DNA of 64,000 nt from Patiria pectinifera (Eukaryota; Echinodermata; Asteroidea; Valvatida; Asterinidae). The notes under the pieces were generated by a model. It saw only the letters and a list, made by a program, of their open reading frames with translations, ran no database searches and had not been told where the DNA came from. The translations under genes were made by a program, and so were the position numbers. Below, piece by piece: positions 1 through 11,500 of this stretch; the first letter of the stretch is position 1, and every line of letters starts with the position of its first letter. The stretch spans positions 28,107,513-28,171,512 of the forward strand of contig CM057147.1 of NCBI GenBank assembly GCA_029964075.1, read 5' to 3'.

Positions 1-537
1 GGCCATTGCCGAATTGCATGTACATGTACTTGGTTTTGGTTGGTATTACCATAGATCTATAGTCTTATTTGTGACTTATTAATTTAGCTTTTTCAAAAGC
101 ACATGTTGTACTTGTCCTATACTCGTCACTCAAGCTTCCAGCTGCTGCAATTTGTATAGTGTACATTGAAAGACATTTTGTAATTTGTACTTGTGTATGT
201 ACAAATCTTTGGAATCTTTTTGTGTGGGCCACATTTTTTAACAGTGAAAACTAGTACGTGTATGGCTTAAATAATTAGAACTGTTTTCTTAGAAAAAAAA
301 GGTGTTTGTAATTAAAAGCGGTACATTGTGATAAATGTATCCTGGGCAATCAGTCACTTGTTTAAATCTTGAAATGTCGTAGTTTTGTAGCTTCACTTTC
401 ACCTTCCCCCCCCCCCCTTCCCAAAAACCTGAATATTCTTGGACTGTACATCCATTCTACCTTAATATTAAATAAATCATGCATACAAAGCATCATCTAC
501 TTTTCATGCAAGTAGTACATGCCACTGATTGCAACTC
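1..537. other. Non-coding, AT-rich flank
   Basis: No supported coding exon. The stretch is AT-rich, carries a C-run near 407-418 and ends with a canonical AATAAA at 471-476. It could be the 3' UTR tail of an upstream plus-strand gene lying outside the window, but nothing in the sequence proves this. Confidence 0.3.
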
Positions 538-819
538 AGGGTGGCATGGGCGTAAAGCACTCGCGTCTCGCCAAGGTGACCATGGTTCGAATCCTGGCCG
601 CGGATCACATGTGAGTAGAGTTGTGCGCTGGTTCTCTCCTGTGCCAGAAGGGTTTTCCTCCCTCCGGAAAAGTAAAATACTTTTAATCTCAGGCTGTGCT
701 CCCTGGTCATATATGGGTCGATGTGGCCAGCGGCCCGACCACGTTGTAGCCGCGTCCTAAGCAATTCAGCATACCAGCTGCGAGTAAGGATGATTAGCCG
801 CCCAAATTATTATTATTAA
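538..819 (+). repeat. tRNA-derived SINE (family S1), copy 1
   Basis: The 5' part resembles a tRNA: an A-box-like GTGGCATGGGCG followed about 40 nt later by a perfect B box GGTTCGAATCC (584-594). The body then runs to a short (ATT)n tail at about 806-817. A second copy at 7829-8190 shares the body almost base for base, including a TCATATATGGGTCGATGTGG block. tRNA-like head, shared body and microsatellite tail together define a SINE moved by a partner LINE. Confidence 0.8.
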
Positions 820-1077
820 GTGTGTAAATGTAATGCAAACTCTTGGGGGGAAGCAAGTGGGCTCTGACCCTAATTAGAATAGTTTTTGAGATGTACTGTA
901 CAAGAAATGAGTACAATTGCCAAACCTTTTTTTTTTTTATAAAGCATGCAAGGAAAATACTAGTCTGTGTATCACCCATTGTCCAATTAACAGCCCTTTC
1001 TGTAACCAACGTCTGATATATCTGAGCAATGCAAATTTTATGAGACCCCACGCGCCAGCCAATCGGAGTAGACTTAA

Positions 1078-1486
1078 AGGGAAGATACAACATTTGCAAA
1101 CATCAAAAAACGAAATGATCAAATTATCACGAAATACCTTACTGGGTTGTTAGGGAATGACAGTCCTAAAGCATCCTGTAAAGTTGTTGTTCCTGGTGTG
1201 CTGACATTTTAAAGAAAAATTTGTATTTTTCCAACGCTGGTCAGCTGGTTTTTTTTTTCAAAAAAGTGCTACAACCTTTTCATATTTAGTTCGTCTACAT
1301 TTTCTTTGCAATTGATTACACACCTTTGAAGAGGTACAAGCCTGCTAGACTGATTCTCTGATCTTACAATTCCCCAAAGTCTATAAATTGCTCCGTTTCA
1401 TCTTTAGTGGGGTCAGGGAACCGGACTACAAGAATATGATTTTCTTGGTTTGTCCAGCATCTACAAACAAATGTTGTACATTACCT
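1078..1486 (+). mobile_element. MITE family F1, diverged copy
   Basis: Begins after TTAA with AGGGAAGATACAACATTTGC and ends near TACATTACCT followed by TTCA, matching the F1 copies at 22899, 32339 and 57719. It is shorter than the 517-bp form and keeps the GGGAACCGGACTAC block. No coding capacity. Confidence 0.75.
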
Positions 1487-2451
1487 TCAAGAAATTGTGA
1501 GGTCATTTCCACCAGAAATGTGGACGAAGCTGCGGGTTGGTCAGTTTGGCTGCCATTGTTTTTGCAATACAACGGGTTACTGAAGACCCAATAGAAATCG
1601 CCTGCTGAATGGTCAGAATCTCGAGGTCAAGATGCAGTCTTGTTTTGCATAATTAATCACCGAATCAGCTCGCATATCATCGACCCTTGCTGGGCAAGGG
1701 GATATTCCATAGACTAGGAAAACACAAACAGGCTAATCTCTCCTTTCCAGAAAATAAAGGTACACTGTATGTACAGTACTTTATTTCTATGTTCATGTAG
1801 ACCACAACAATTCCAAAACCCGTTGGTTTTAATGTCGGTGGTATGACCAATTTGGTTCTTCTCGGCTTACATTAAATATACATTTACATTTCAACATTTG
1901 GGTTTCAGGTTTAAAGGGGGGAATGCAAACCTTTTCAAGAGTTTCCTCAAAGCTTTTTATAGAAATGAATACATGATAATGCTTCTTTTACTGTACAAAT
2001 GTCATTAGCCTTTTTGCCACATGACAGACACTGTCACACAATGAGAGGGTGCTATTTAGATTGGAAAAACTTGGGTAAATATAAAAGACTTTACTGAATT
2101 AAAATAGCACTTTCCTACTGTGTCCACTACAGTATATCTTTTAAAAGGTCGAATCCGGAGTCACAAGCATTTGAACGTTTTTTAACCTGATATATTTTGC
2201 AAACTGAAATCTTCCTCAGACTTTTTTCCTAATCAGGATTATAATGTTCGTTCATCCTCCATGAACTCTGACAACAGCATTCTGTTGCTAGGCAACAGAT
2301 ATCAGTTGCCAGGCAACAGTCACTGACAAAAACTCCGGCGAACCATTTATCAGTGATGTGGTTTTAAGAACACTGTTCAAGATGACTGGCATCATCAGTC
2401 CCAGAATGCTTTAGCAATGGTATCCAAGAATGCTTCGGCCATGGAATCCCA
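1487..2451. other. RFC5 3' flank
   Basis: Downstream (lower coordinates) of the RFC5 stop. A minus-strand AATAAA (TTTATT on the plus strand) lies at 1780-1785, a candidate cleavage signal about 0.67 kb after the stop. No other coding signal is recognised. Confidence 0.4.
2282..2317. promoter_or_regulatory. Two RFX/X-box-like palindromes
   Basis: CTGTTGCTAGGCAACAG (2282-2298) is a perfect inverted repeat. GTTGCCAGGCAAC (2305-2317) fits the RFX consensus GTNRCC-N-RGYAAC. They lie seconds of sequence apart, about 135-170 bp beyond the RFC5 stop codon. Binding is inferred from motif match only, and a repeat-borne hairpin is the alternative. Confidence 0.35.
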
Positions 2452-2548
2452 TCATGCCTCGGCCATCACCATGTCTCGAGCCACTTGGAAAGCCGACAGC
2501 AACGAGCCGAGTTGAAGTTTCTCACTGGTACCCGCAGCCAGACGGTGC
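2452..2548 (-). CDS. rfc5: RFC5 exon 10 (C-terminus)
   Basis: Encodes the end of the collar helix, [17 protein letters not shown] through MVMAEA and TGA. It matches the human RFC5 tail pattern YRLSVGTNEKIQL. The acceptor is gtcgacag. The Glu codon GA|G spans the preceding intron. Confidence 0.95.
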
Positions 2549-5500
2549 CTGTCGACCAAAACAACACAAAAACACTACAATACAATCTCAAAACAACAAA
2601 TGAACTTCTGCAAAGGCTCTCACACAAAACAATGCAAACATTTGCCAATGGTCTCAAATGATTTCAAACTGTATTATGCACACACCACAAAGATCATCAA
2701 TGCTAGCAACGTTTTTGAGGTATGCACGCCCGACGATTGACAATGACGTACAAGTTTTGAACAAGTTCAGCCTCCAGTACGGAACCTTCATAAATAAGCC
2801 ACAACATAATTCAGCATAATTTGGACTGGCTCATATCAGGAAACATGCAAGTATAAACAGGGATCAGGACGCTACTATCTTGAATTCATCAAAATCAGGC
2901 CAAATATTTGTGAGTGATTTTTGGTGAGTAAAGATAAAGGATTCAGGGGAACTTACTCCACATCAGCCATCTTGTCCAAAAGGTGTATCCTCACTTTTAT
3001 CGGAAAATCAACTGTAAGGAAACAAACACCCCAAAAAACACATGAATCAGTAAGACCTTTCTTTCTGCCGAAAAACATAATTTTATCTTAGTCAAGTGAC
3101 CGATAAGCATGACAAAGTGAGTAATCTTGCGCTGATGTGGGTACACTTACACAGTTTGTATAAATTTGCATATGGTTTAAAAGTTGCTCGAATCTTGTCT
3201 TCAAACCAGATTGTAAAGTTGCCTAAATGCATCACTCTTACTGAAATCCTGGTAAAGGCATCCTCCAATTAATGAGAAATCAGAAACTGACTTTCGTAGC
3301 CCTCCGCCATCTTTAGGTCGGGTTCATAACCAATCCAGGCCGAATACTGCTCCAGAGTTTCCCTACTCTAACCCTGAACAGTTCATCAGCTTCTCCCTCT
3401 AGCTAGGTTCTGAGCTCAAATGACGGCATAATTGTATTTAACCAGTTCGCGCTGGACGACCTGTATACACACAAAGGTTTTGCGGTATTGTTGATGTACC
3501 CTAACGTGGCGCGGCCCCTAACGTGGCGCACTTTGATTTTTCGCCTGTAGCCCCTAGCTAGAGCAAAAGTTTTAACTGAAATTTCACAGAAAGTGAAATT
3601 TCATCAAGTTATAAACACTCCCGTTCATAAATCGCGAGTTTATTTACCCGCTACAAAGTAAAAAGAAAAAATTATTTTGGTGTGATTTTCCGATTTTATT
3701 TTCAAGTGCAAAGTGAACCCTTTGAAAATGCCCCGAAAAATAAGAAAATAATTTTGTGACAAACATCTAGCTGGGTATGTAAGTAGAGATAATAATGATT
3801 TATCAGAATTTATCAAGTTTACAGAAATTCTTAAATGTTAATGTGGAATTTTCCTAGATTTATTTAAGTGCGCCACGTTAGGGAACACTCCGCCAAATTG
3901 TGCCCAATTTCCGGACGCCACCGTTTTTTAATTTCGGCTTAAATTTTATGAAACCGAAATTGTTCACAGAGGTTAAACAGCAAGCATTAATAAGGTAAAA
4001 GTACCAGTCTTTCACTGCATGAATTTGAGGTTTGTCAACAAAGAGGTTTGGCAACACTACACGAGGAAATTTGGGTAAGCTTCGAAGTGCGCCACGTAGG
4101 GAACACGACTATATTCGGAAAGGATGACGGATAAACACGCAAGGAGCGAGGCATAAAAAAAATCTGTCAGGGACCCGCTCGTAGCGAGTGAGGCCGGAAG
4201 CATCAGGTGTGCTGCCTGCAAATGACGGCCTGAACTCGTCTGGCATCGAGGTTCGTGAAAAACTAATCCCGCACCTGGGTCTGGTAAATGTCAAAATAAT
4301 CCCGGCGCAAAGTGGTTAAAGAACTCACGGTTTCATTACCCGGGTGTCACAGGTACTTCAGACAAAATGCAACGGGTCGTCATTGCAGCTTTACATTACA
4401 AGTGATGATATTGGAGTACGAGTACTTACTTCTGTGCACGTATGTGTGGACTTCAGTCAGTATGTCTTGCAGGGCTAGGCCCTTCAGAGTTTTCAGCTTC
4501 ATGATGTCTGATCAGTAAATATTAAAGAACGGGTTTCTCAAACAGCACTCTGCATTTGTGTAACTCTTGGCATGCAACTTTTCCTCGGATCAGCCGATTT
4601 CCTTGTTTTTCACTTCACACTTATATCATAAAAAACATAACTATATATAGCAGGGATGTGATTGGTCTGTAACCCAAAAACCTGAAAATTTTATGCATGA
4701 AGTGCAAACCCCGGAGAGCGCGAAGCGCGAAGCCATTACGGCGTGGGGTCCGGGGCCCGCTTAAGGGCCCCGGAAATTTTTTTGATTTTAGATGCTCTGT
4801 GGTGCAATCTGAGGCAATTACTGGGCACTTTCCTCTGAAATTCTGAAGCAGGATTTGTTTTAATTTTATGAAGAATTTTCCCTTATTTGTTAAAATGTAC
4901 TCTTGTTCTAATAAAGTTTTTTCTGTACTCAAAGTTGAGAACCATGCTGTTCTCCCCAGGATTTTTTTCAAACCTGTGGGGGAATTTTTGTTGTGATACA
5001 ACCCGCGAAGCCACGGCGTGGGTTCGGGGCCCGCTTAAGGGCCCCGAAAATTTTTGAACTTTAGAAGCTTTCTGGTGCATTTTAGAGCATTTCAGAGGAG
5101 ATCTTGTAATTTTTTTGTAAAAAAAAAATCAAACTTGTATAATGTAAACTTAAATCACTTCTGCTTCCGATAACATGCCTTTCAAAATAGCGTCGGTAGT
5201 ATTGTTGGAAAAATTATTTCACCATTTCTATATTTGTAGTATCACTAGTAAAGCAAGGAATCGTTTATATTTCATGTATTTTGTGCCTGGATTATTCTCA
5301 TTTGCGCCACAAAAATTATCAAGACTAGCCATCAAAAGTGATTAAAACTTGCCTCACCTACTTAAAAATATATTTGAGGTGGGTCATTCCACAATTATGC
5401 TTAACGTACATCATGGCCGCTAGCGCCGCAAACATTCAGTCTGGCCGGCCGTACAACGCGCCGTACACACGGCCGGCCCGGCGCGGTATCAGTGTGCATT

Positions 5501-8500
5501 GCTGCACTGTGTGCGGCCCATCCCGTGTGGCCGAAAATTCTGCCGGACTGCAGAAACACACTACGATGTTTCTCCACAGGTTCGAGTTTTGCAATCTCGT
5601 CATTTCAATGGGAAATACATACACAGAAAATGAAGATCACGTTCTGTGCATTAATTTTCAGAAATCCTCTTTTTCCATCGATGGTTGTTTTACTATTTTT
5701 ACGATCCAACTTCGGCCGATTGATTCCGCACGGAAAACGAACCTGTGAATACTTGCAGTAGTCACTGGTTCCGATCCTTCATCATAGCATTGATTCTGTT
5801 AGCACGCGAAGGGTACCAGTGTACCATGCTGCACTCGTCTGCACACCTGACCAGCGCAACACGTGCATCTTAAGTACCGACACAGGAACTAGACCTACAT
5901 AACCACAACCTCGGCCCCGAGCGAAAAATCACATAATCGCACTAATGGCAACCGCATGGTCTTCAACTTCGTTCTCACATTGGGTGTTCAATATGTGCGT
6001 GCGGCATACATATCGATCAACGAAGTTTATGTCCGTAAGTAAATTTCGGATATTTCGGCAAGCAAAACTCATTATGAATAATTAATTAGCACATTCTACC
6101 CCCCTATTTTCTCAACGGATTCACACGATTCACGTTGGTGGACTTTTGAGGCCCAAAAAAACGGATTTCCGGATAAAACCGGAGAAATCACATCCCTGAA
6201 TATAACATCTTTTAAACCTTAGAATGTCCTCTTTTGTTGTTATTTCCCGGCCTGTATTAACTAGCGATCCCGGAATTCGACTTAATTTCAGATGCAGCGC
6301 CTTTGATTGCAGATGCAGTGCATTCTTTTCTCATGTTACAGTCACCATGAACAACTTTTGATTTCTTCTAAGACTCTTGCTCCAGGTAATATAACTTTCA
6401 TCCTGTTCACCTTAGACACAACAAAATGCCCGACATTCACTTAAAAACTCAAAGACATTTTGTTAAAAAAACACGCTATTTTGCTGTTTTCATTACAGTA
6501 TAGTTCCAGTCATTATAATTTGTTTTTTCTTTTAAAACATTGCAACCATAATACAGCAACCTTACAAATCCACAACATCAACAATGAAAATAAGATTTCT
6601 TCCAATTTAAAAAAAAAAATATCATACTTCTCTTTCTTGAGTTTCCAAAGATGAAACCCTGAGTGACATTAAATGGAATTTAGAGTAAAGTGGATAAGAA
6701 TTTTTTTGAAGGTGTTTATGATTTGTTCTCCCCTACTGAAACTCAAACTCAGCATTAATACTTTTTGCCTGAACATTAAGTTTAAAAAGTAGAGAGATTG
6801 GCTTGGACTCAAAAACTAAAAGTCAAAGGACTTCAATAAACAATCTGCACCTCTTTCAAAGGATACTGTTATATGCTGTGGTGAAGTCTTTATTCAACAT
6901 CCAGTCAACAATGCTCTCAATGTCCGACCTCAGTGGGTGCCCCGTACACTGGTAAACGTTCTCCTCATTGACCATGTCATACGCCATGTTGGTGCTCTGC
7001 AAAATGACGGGAAAACCATAAGTCCGATCAGTTTTTAAGCACATTCAATCAGGAACTATGATTGACCGTAGTTCAACTAACTCTGATCGAATGCTAGTTA
7101 GGGTTGCAGACCAGTAAATCGGTCCAAAATTGTCTGCGCCGGCCAAATCACGATTTGCATGCCCTCAAAATCTTCCGTATTTGAGCATGCTGTGGGCCAT
7201 GAACTTGAGGGTTTGTAAAAAATATGGGTGGAAGCCGTGCACAGGACTGTGAGCTTGTAGTTCCGTTCAATTTGGATGAAATTGGGGCCCTTAAAGCGCT
7301 CTATTTTGCAATGGAGTGTAGGCATCGTTTTTCAACATGGCGATGGGCTTCAGGACTATTTTCAGGGGTGATCATCTTCAGATGGAAATTTCTCCTAAAA
7401 GTCATCAGTTAACACCCCGAAAATTGAAAAGAAAATGAAAGATGATGAAATAAGCTTTAATTTGATGTGTGTCTCGAACACCTTGGAGAGTTGTGAGTAT
7501 TTTTCCTGAATTTCTGAAGTGTGAGCATTTACCATTGGGGAACGGATTTTTATTTCACCAGTAAAAAAGCTTTTTAATCAAATTTTTAAGTACTTGGATG
7601 GATTCAATGCAGGTCAAGCCTTCCAAATAGTATTGTTGCAAATTGTATTGCCGCAATATGCTCGCGTGTCAATTCGTGAAAGTGTCAGTTCGTGAAACTG
7701 AAATCATTGATTATGTCGTTTTCAGAAACTGACATCCACTAATGCATAAGTGTCAGTTCGTGAAAACAGTGACGATAAGTGATTATTGGTTGATCACTTC
7801 AATATTCTGAAACTTTCAAGTCATTATGGGTGGCATGGGTGGCTTGTGCGTACAGCGCTCGCCTCTCACCAAGGTGACCACGATTCGAATCCTGGCCGTG
7901 GATCCTGGCCTGGCCGCGGATCACATGTGAGTAGAGTTGTGCGTTGGTTCTCTCCTGTGCCTCCAGGGTTTTTTCTCCGGGCCCTCCGGTTTTCCTCCCT
8001 CCGGAAAAATCAAACACTTTTGATCTAAGGCTGTGCTCGGTGGTCATATATGGGTCGATGTGGCCGGCAGCCATAGGCACCCTTACGTGCCAGCGGCCCG
8101 GCCACGTTGTAGCCGCGTCCTTCGCAATTCAGCATACCAGCTGCCAGTAAGGATAATTAGCCTCCCAAATTATTATTATTATTATTATTAAATGATTAAA
8201 ATAAGCACTCACAGCCGGCAACACACAATCCTGATGAAGAATTGAGCATATTACCAAGAATGTGTATCACATGGAGACTGACCTGTAGAATATTGATGGA
8301 TCGTCGCATGTCTCCTTTGGATAATGTGATCAGCGCGTTCATACCATCTTCAGTCACAGTAACTCTGCAGACATTCAAGGTAACACACAACATTTTCATT
8401 TGCTGTAATTTTCAGGATGCATTTGGGGGTTAGTATTTTATGGCAAATATTGCTGCACTGACATGTTTAAAGTTTTGAGTTCAGAGATGCTGGAAAATCA

Positions 8501-11500
8501 AGGAAAAAAATGTTATTCGTGCCGTCTGGTTCTCTGACCCCACTTAAGACAAAACAGAGCAATTTAAATAGAACCAGACTAGCTGGCTTGCACCCGTTCA
8601 GGGATGTGTAACTGATTGCGAACAAAATGTAGAATAACTAAATTTGGTACATTGGGGGCAGTATTTAGAAAAAAAAATCAGCGACCATCGTTTGAAATTC
8701 ACATAAACATTGTACTTTTCTTGAAAATGACAGCACACCAAGTGCCATGATTTCACAGGATGCTTGAGACTTTTATTCACTTAAGTTACAGTCAAGTGAG
8801 GTATTTCATAATAATTTGGTAGTTTTTTGCTATGTTTGCAAATGTTGAATATTACCTTTAAAAAAAATTAACAAAATAAACACATTAATTACCTGAGGAA
8901 GTTTTGACATTGTAAAGATCAGTTCATACTTAAAGCAATTGCTAAGCACCAGATTTGAAATGTGTTCAACTTTTGCAAATTTGTTGTGCGAAAAAAATTG
9001 CCACGACATCACACGTTCAGGTTAGCTTTTGCACCTAGTACAAACCGGCCTTAACAAGTACATTTCCTAAGCCTATATTTCAGGTTATCCATTCGTTGTT
9101 TGCAGAAGGATTTTGGTTTGCACATTGTGAGTCTGGGATATTTTTTTGAAGTCGACTGGAAAAAGAAATTCAAAACATTAAATTGTTTCTTGCAATTATT
9201 AATGGTGGGTTTCGTACTTCCCCACCAGGTTAGCTTGAGACTTTCCCTCTTACAGCATTGAGTATAACATGCTTAGAAATTTCGTCTGAGCTCAAACCAA
9301 ATAACAAAATTTATATGCCACCAACGTAAAAATTACCCTTCTTCGTTGATGACATGCTGAATTCTGGGAACCATTTGCTGTAAGTTGAGCGGTCCGAACC
9401 GGAACCTGGTACAGCGGGACTGCAGAGCTGGGATGATCTTGGACAGGTAGTTGCAGATCAGACAGAAACGGGTGTTCTCTGTGAACTTCTCAATCACTGA
9501 GAAACAAAAACGACAAAAAGAATTAGATGAATTTATGTGAGCATATTCACTAGGAGTACCTTGCCAGCTTCTCAAGTAAGCCTGCAGGCTGTAGCCTCCA
9601 CCGTTTAGCCTGGGTGCAGCTGCATCACCTCCGGACCAGTTTTGCGAAAATGAAGACGTTCCTGTACAAAATCTGCACGGAAGCCTCCGAGGCTTGTGAG
9701 ACAGTGGACCACATCATCGCCGACTGCCCACTGCACCGCCCTCCGAACGGACGCAATGGCTTTCGGGACCTTAATGATTGCGCCATCTGATGATTGATGG
9801 ATGCAGAGTTTTGAACAGCATCATACGAAAGAAGACCATGTTTTGATAGCAAGATTCCAAATGGAGTGAGTTTTGAGATGCATCAAATGACAGTGGGGAA
9901 ACCATGACACATGCGCTGATCAAAAGATTAGTGATTCAGAGAAATGATCCAAAACTCCTAGTCTGTAATCTTCTTCACCATTACAAGATAATGAATGTAC
10001 ACGATTCGAAAAATACATTTTCAGGTTCATTCACTGAGCTCTTGAAAGGGTAAGCTTGAGCAAGGGTCAAAAAATAAAATGGAAAGTATCGCTCTGTCCT
10101 CCTCCCCCACTCACCCCTCCTGAGTGCATTCTGGGCATCGTTGGTCATGGCGTCGGCCTCGTCTAAGATGACCAGCTTGAAGCCTGACTTGAAGATGGTC
10201 CTGGTGCTGGAAAAGCTGAGGATGGGCCCACGGACGATACCGATACCCCTGTCATCTGAGGCATTCAGCTGTCAAGATAAAAACCATGAAAAAAATAATA
10301 TTGTTAATCTCCTGCTCGCTGACAATGTTCAAAACTGCAATTCCCTCTTGGAGAAGTTTGCAGATACACCACATGATTTGAAGTAAGTTATTGTATTAAA
10401 TGTTGGTGCCGGGCTGCTGGCAGAGGGCGCCAGTAGTGTGACATTTTGTAAAACGTGTCTTCGTTGTGAGTTGTAAAAGTAGAGAGCCTCGAGTAAGAAA
10501 GTGGCAAGAATAAATGGCCCAGAGCCCGGAAACCCTGAAGACTACAGTCTGTGGTTTCCTTCGTCTGGCATGTGACAACCCAGGATCTGGTAGACGTTAC
10601 ATTATGTTATTCGGCCAACAAAATTAGATCCAATTTTGAAGTTGGCACCATGTCCATGCTCATGCCGCATGCGTTCTTAAAGACAAGAAGCACGCATATT
10701 GGTAACACTATTGGTCAAAGGAGCCCGGAGTGCGTGCATATTACCCGAGCGCAACTCATGCAAGCCTAGCAATCCCTCTCCCCCCCTAAAAAGGTTGCCA
10801 TTTGCAGGCTGTTTTTGATAAATTTTTCTGCATGTTTTTGTCTTAATTTTTTTTCTCATTTTCATTCTTCTCCCCAACGAAATTACAGGAGGCATCCTAA
10901 AATTAATCAAGGATGCTAATCATCTGTTGAGTATTTTAAAAACATGGTTTGCTTTGGGCCCCTTATTTAGTTGACTCAACGCTGGTATCAGCCTGGGGTT
11001 AGGCCAAATAAATAAAACATGTTTAGCGTCCGTCCTAGGAAGGAGGTGGCCTTTTTTTTTTATCCCCAAAAATGGACTCCTGACTCATTTTCCAAAACCA
11101 CCGGCCGGACTATTTTTCTAGATGGTGCCAGCTTTCTTTTTAAATGGCCGTCACTTCGATTCAGGAATGACATTTTAGAATCACCAGATTTTAGAGTTTA
11201 AACGTACGATTTGTTTTTCAAAAAAAAGATCATCAAATTTATCATTTTGGGGTGATTTTTTTTTCAATTTACATAAAAAAAGGGGGCGGCCTCCAAAAAG
11301 GAACCGAGCGGGGATGCTAAATATGATTTTTTTTTTGTTTCGCCTTTTTGGTCCCCGTGATACCTACCTCTAGGACCATGGAGTTGAATTCCTTGGGTGA
11401 GTACAGCTGTTTGGCGCATGCGAGGATGGTTGAAGTCTTCCCTGTACCGGGAGGTCCATAGAACAGCAGGTGGGGGAGCCGGTCTTCATTCATAAACTTC

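Larger units (their letters stand above)
4644..6204. mobile_element. About 1.56-kb TIR element with internal repeats
   Basis: Ends are mirror images: TATATAGCAGGGATGTGATT at 4644-4663 and AATCACATCCCTGAATATA at 6186-6204. Inside are two copies of a short block (GCCCGCTTAAGGGCCCCG at about 4758 and 5030) that recurs at the window end (63870-64000), and a CpG-rich segment at 5400-5580. No transposase is recognised. It lies in RFC5 intron 7. Confidence 0.55.

Noticed and set aside
584-594. tRNA gene at the S1 SINE head
   Set aside because: The tRNA-like part runs straight into a shared SINE body with an ATT tail and lacks a closing acceptor stem.
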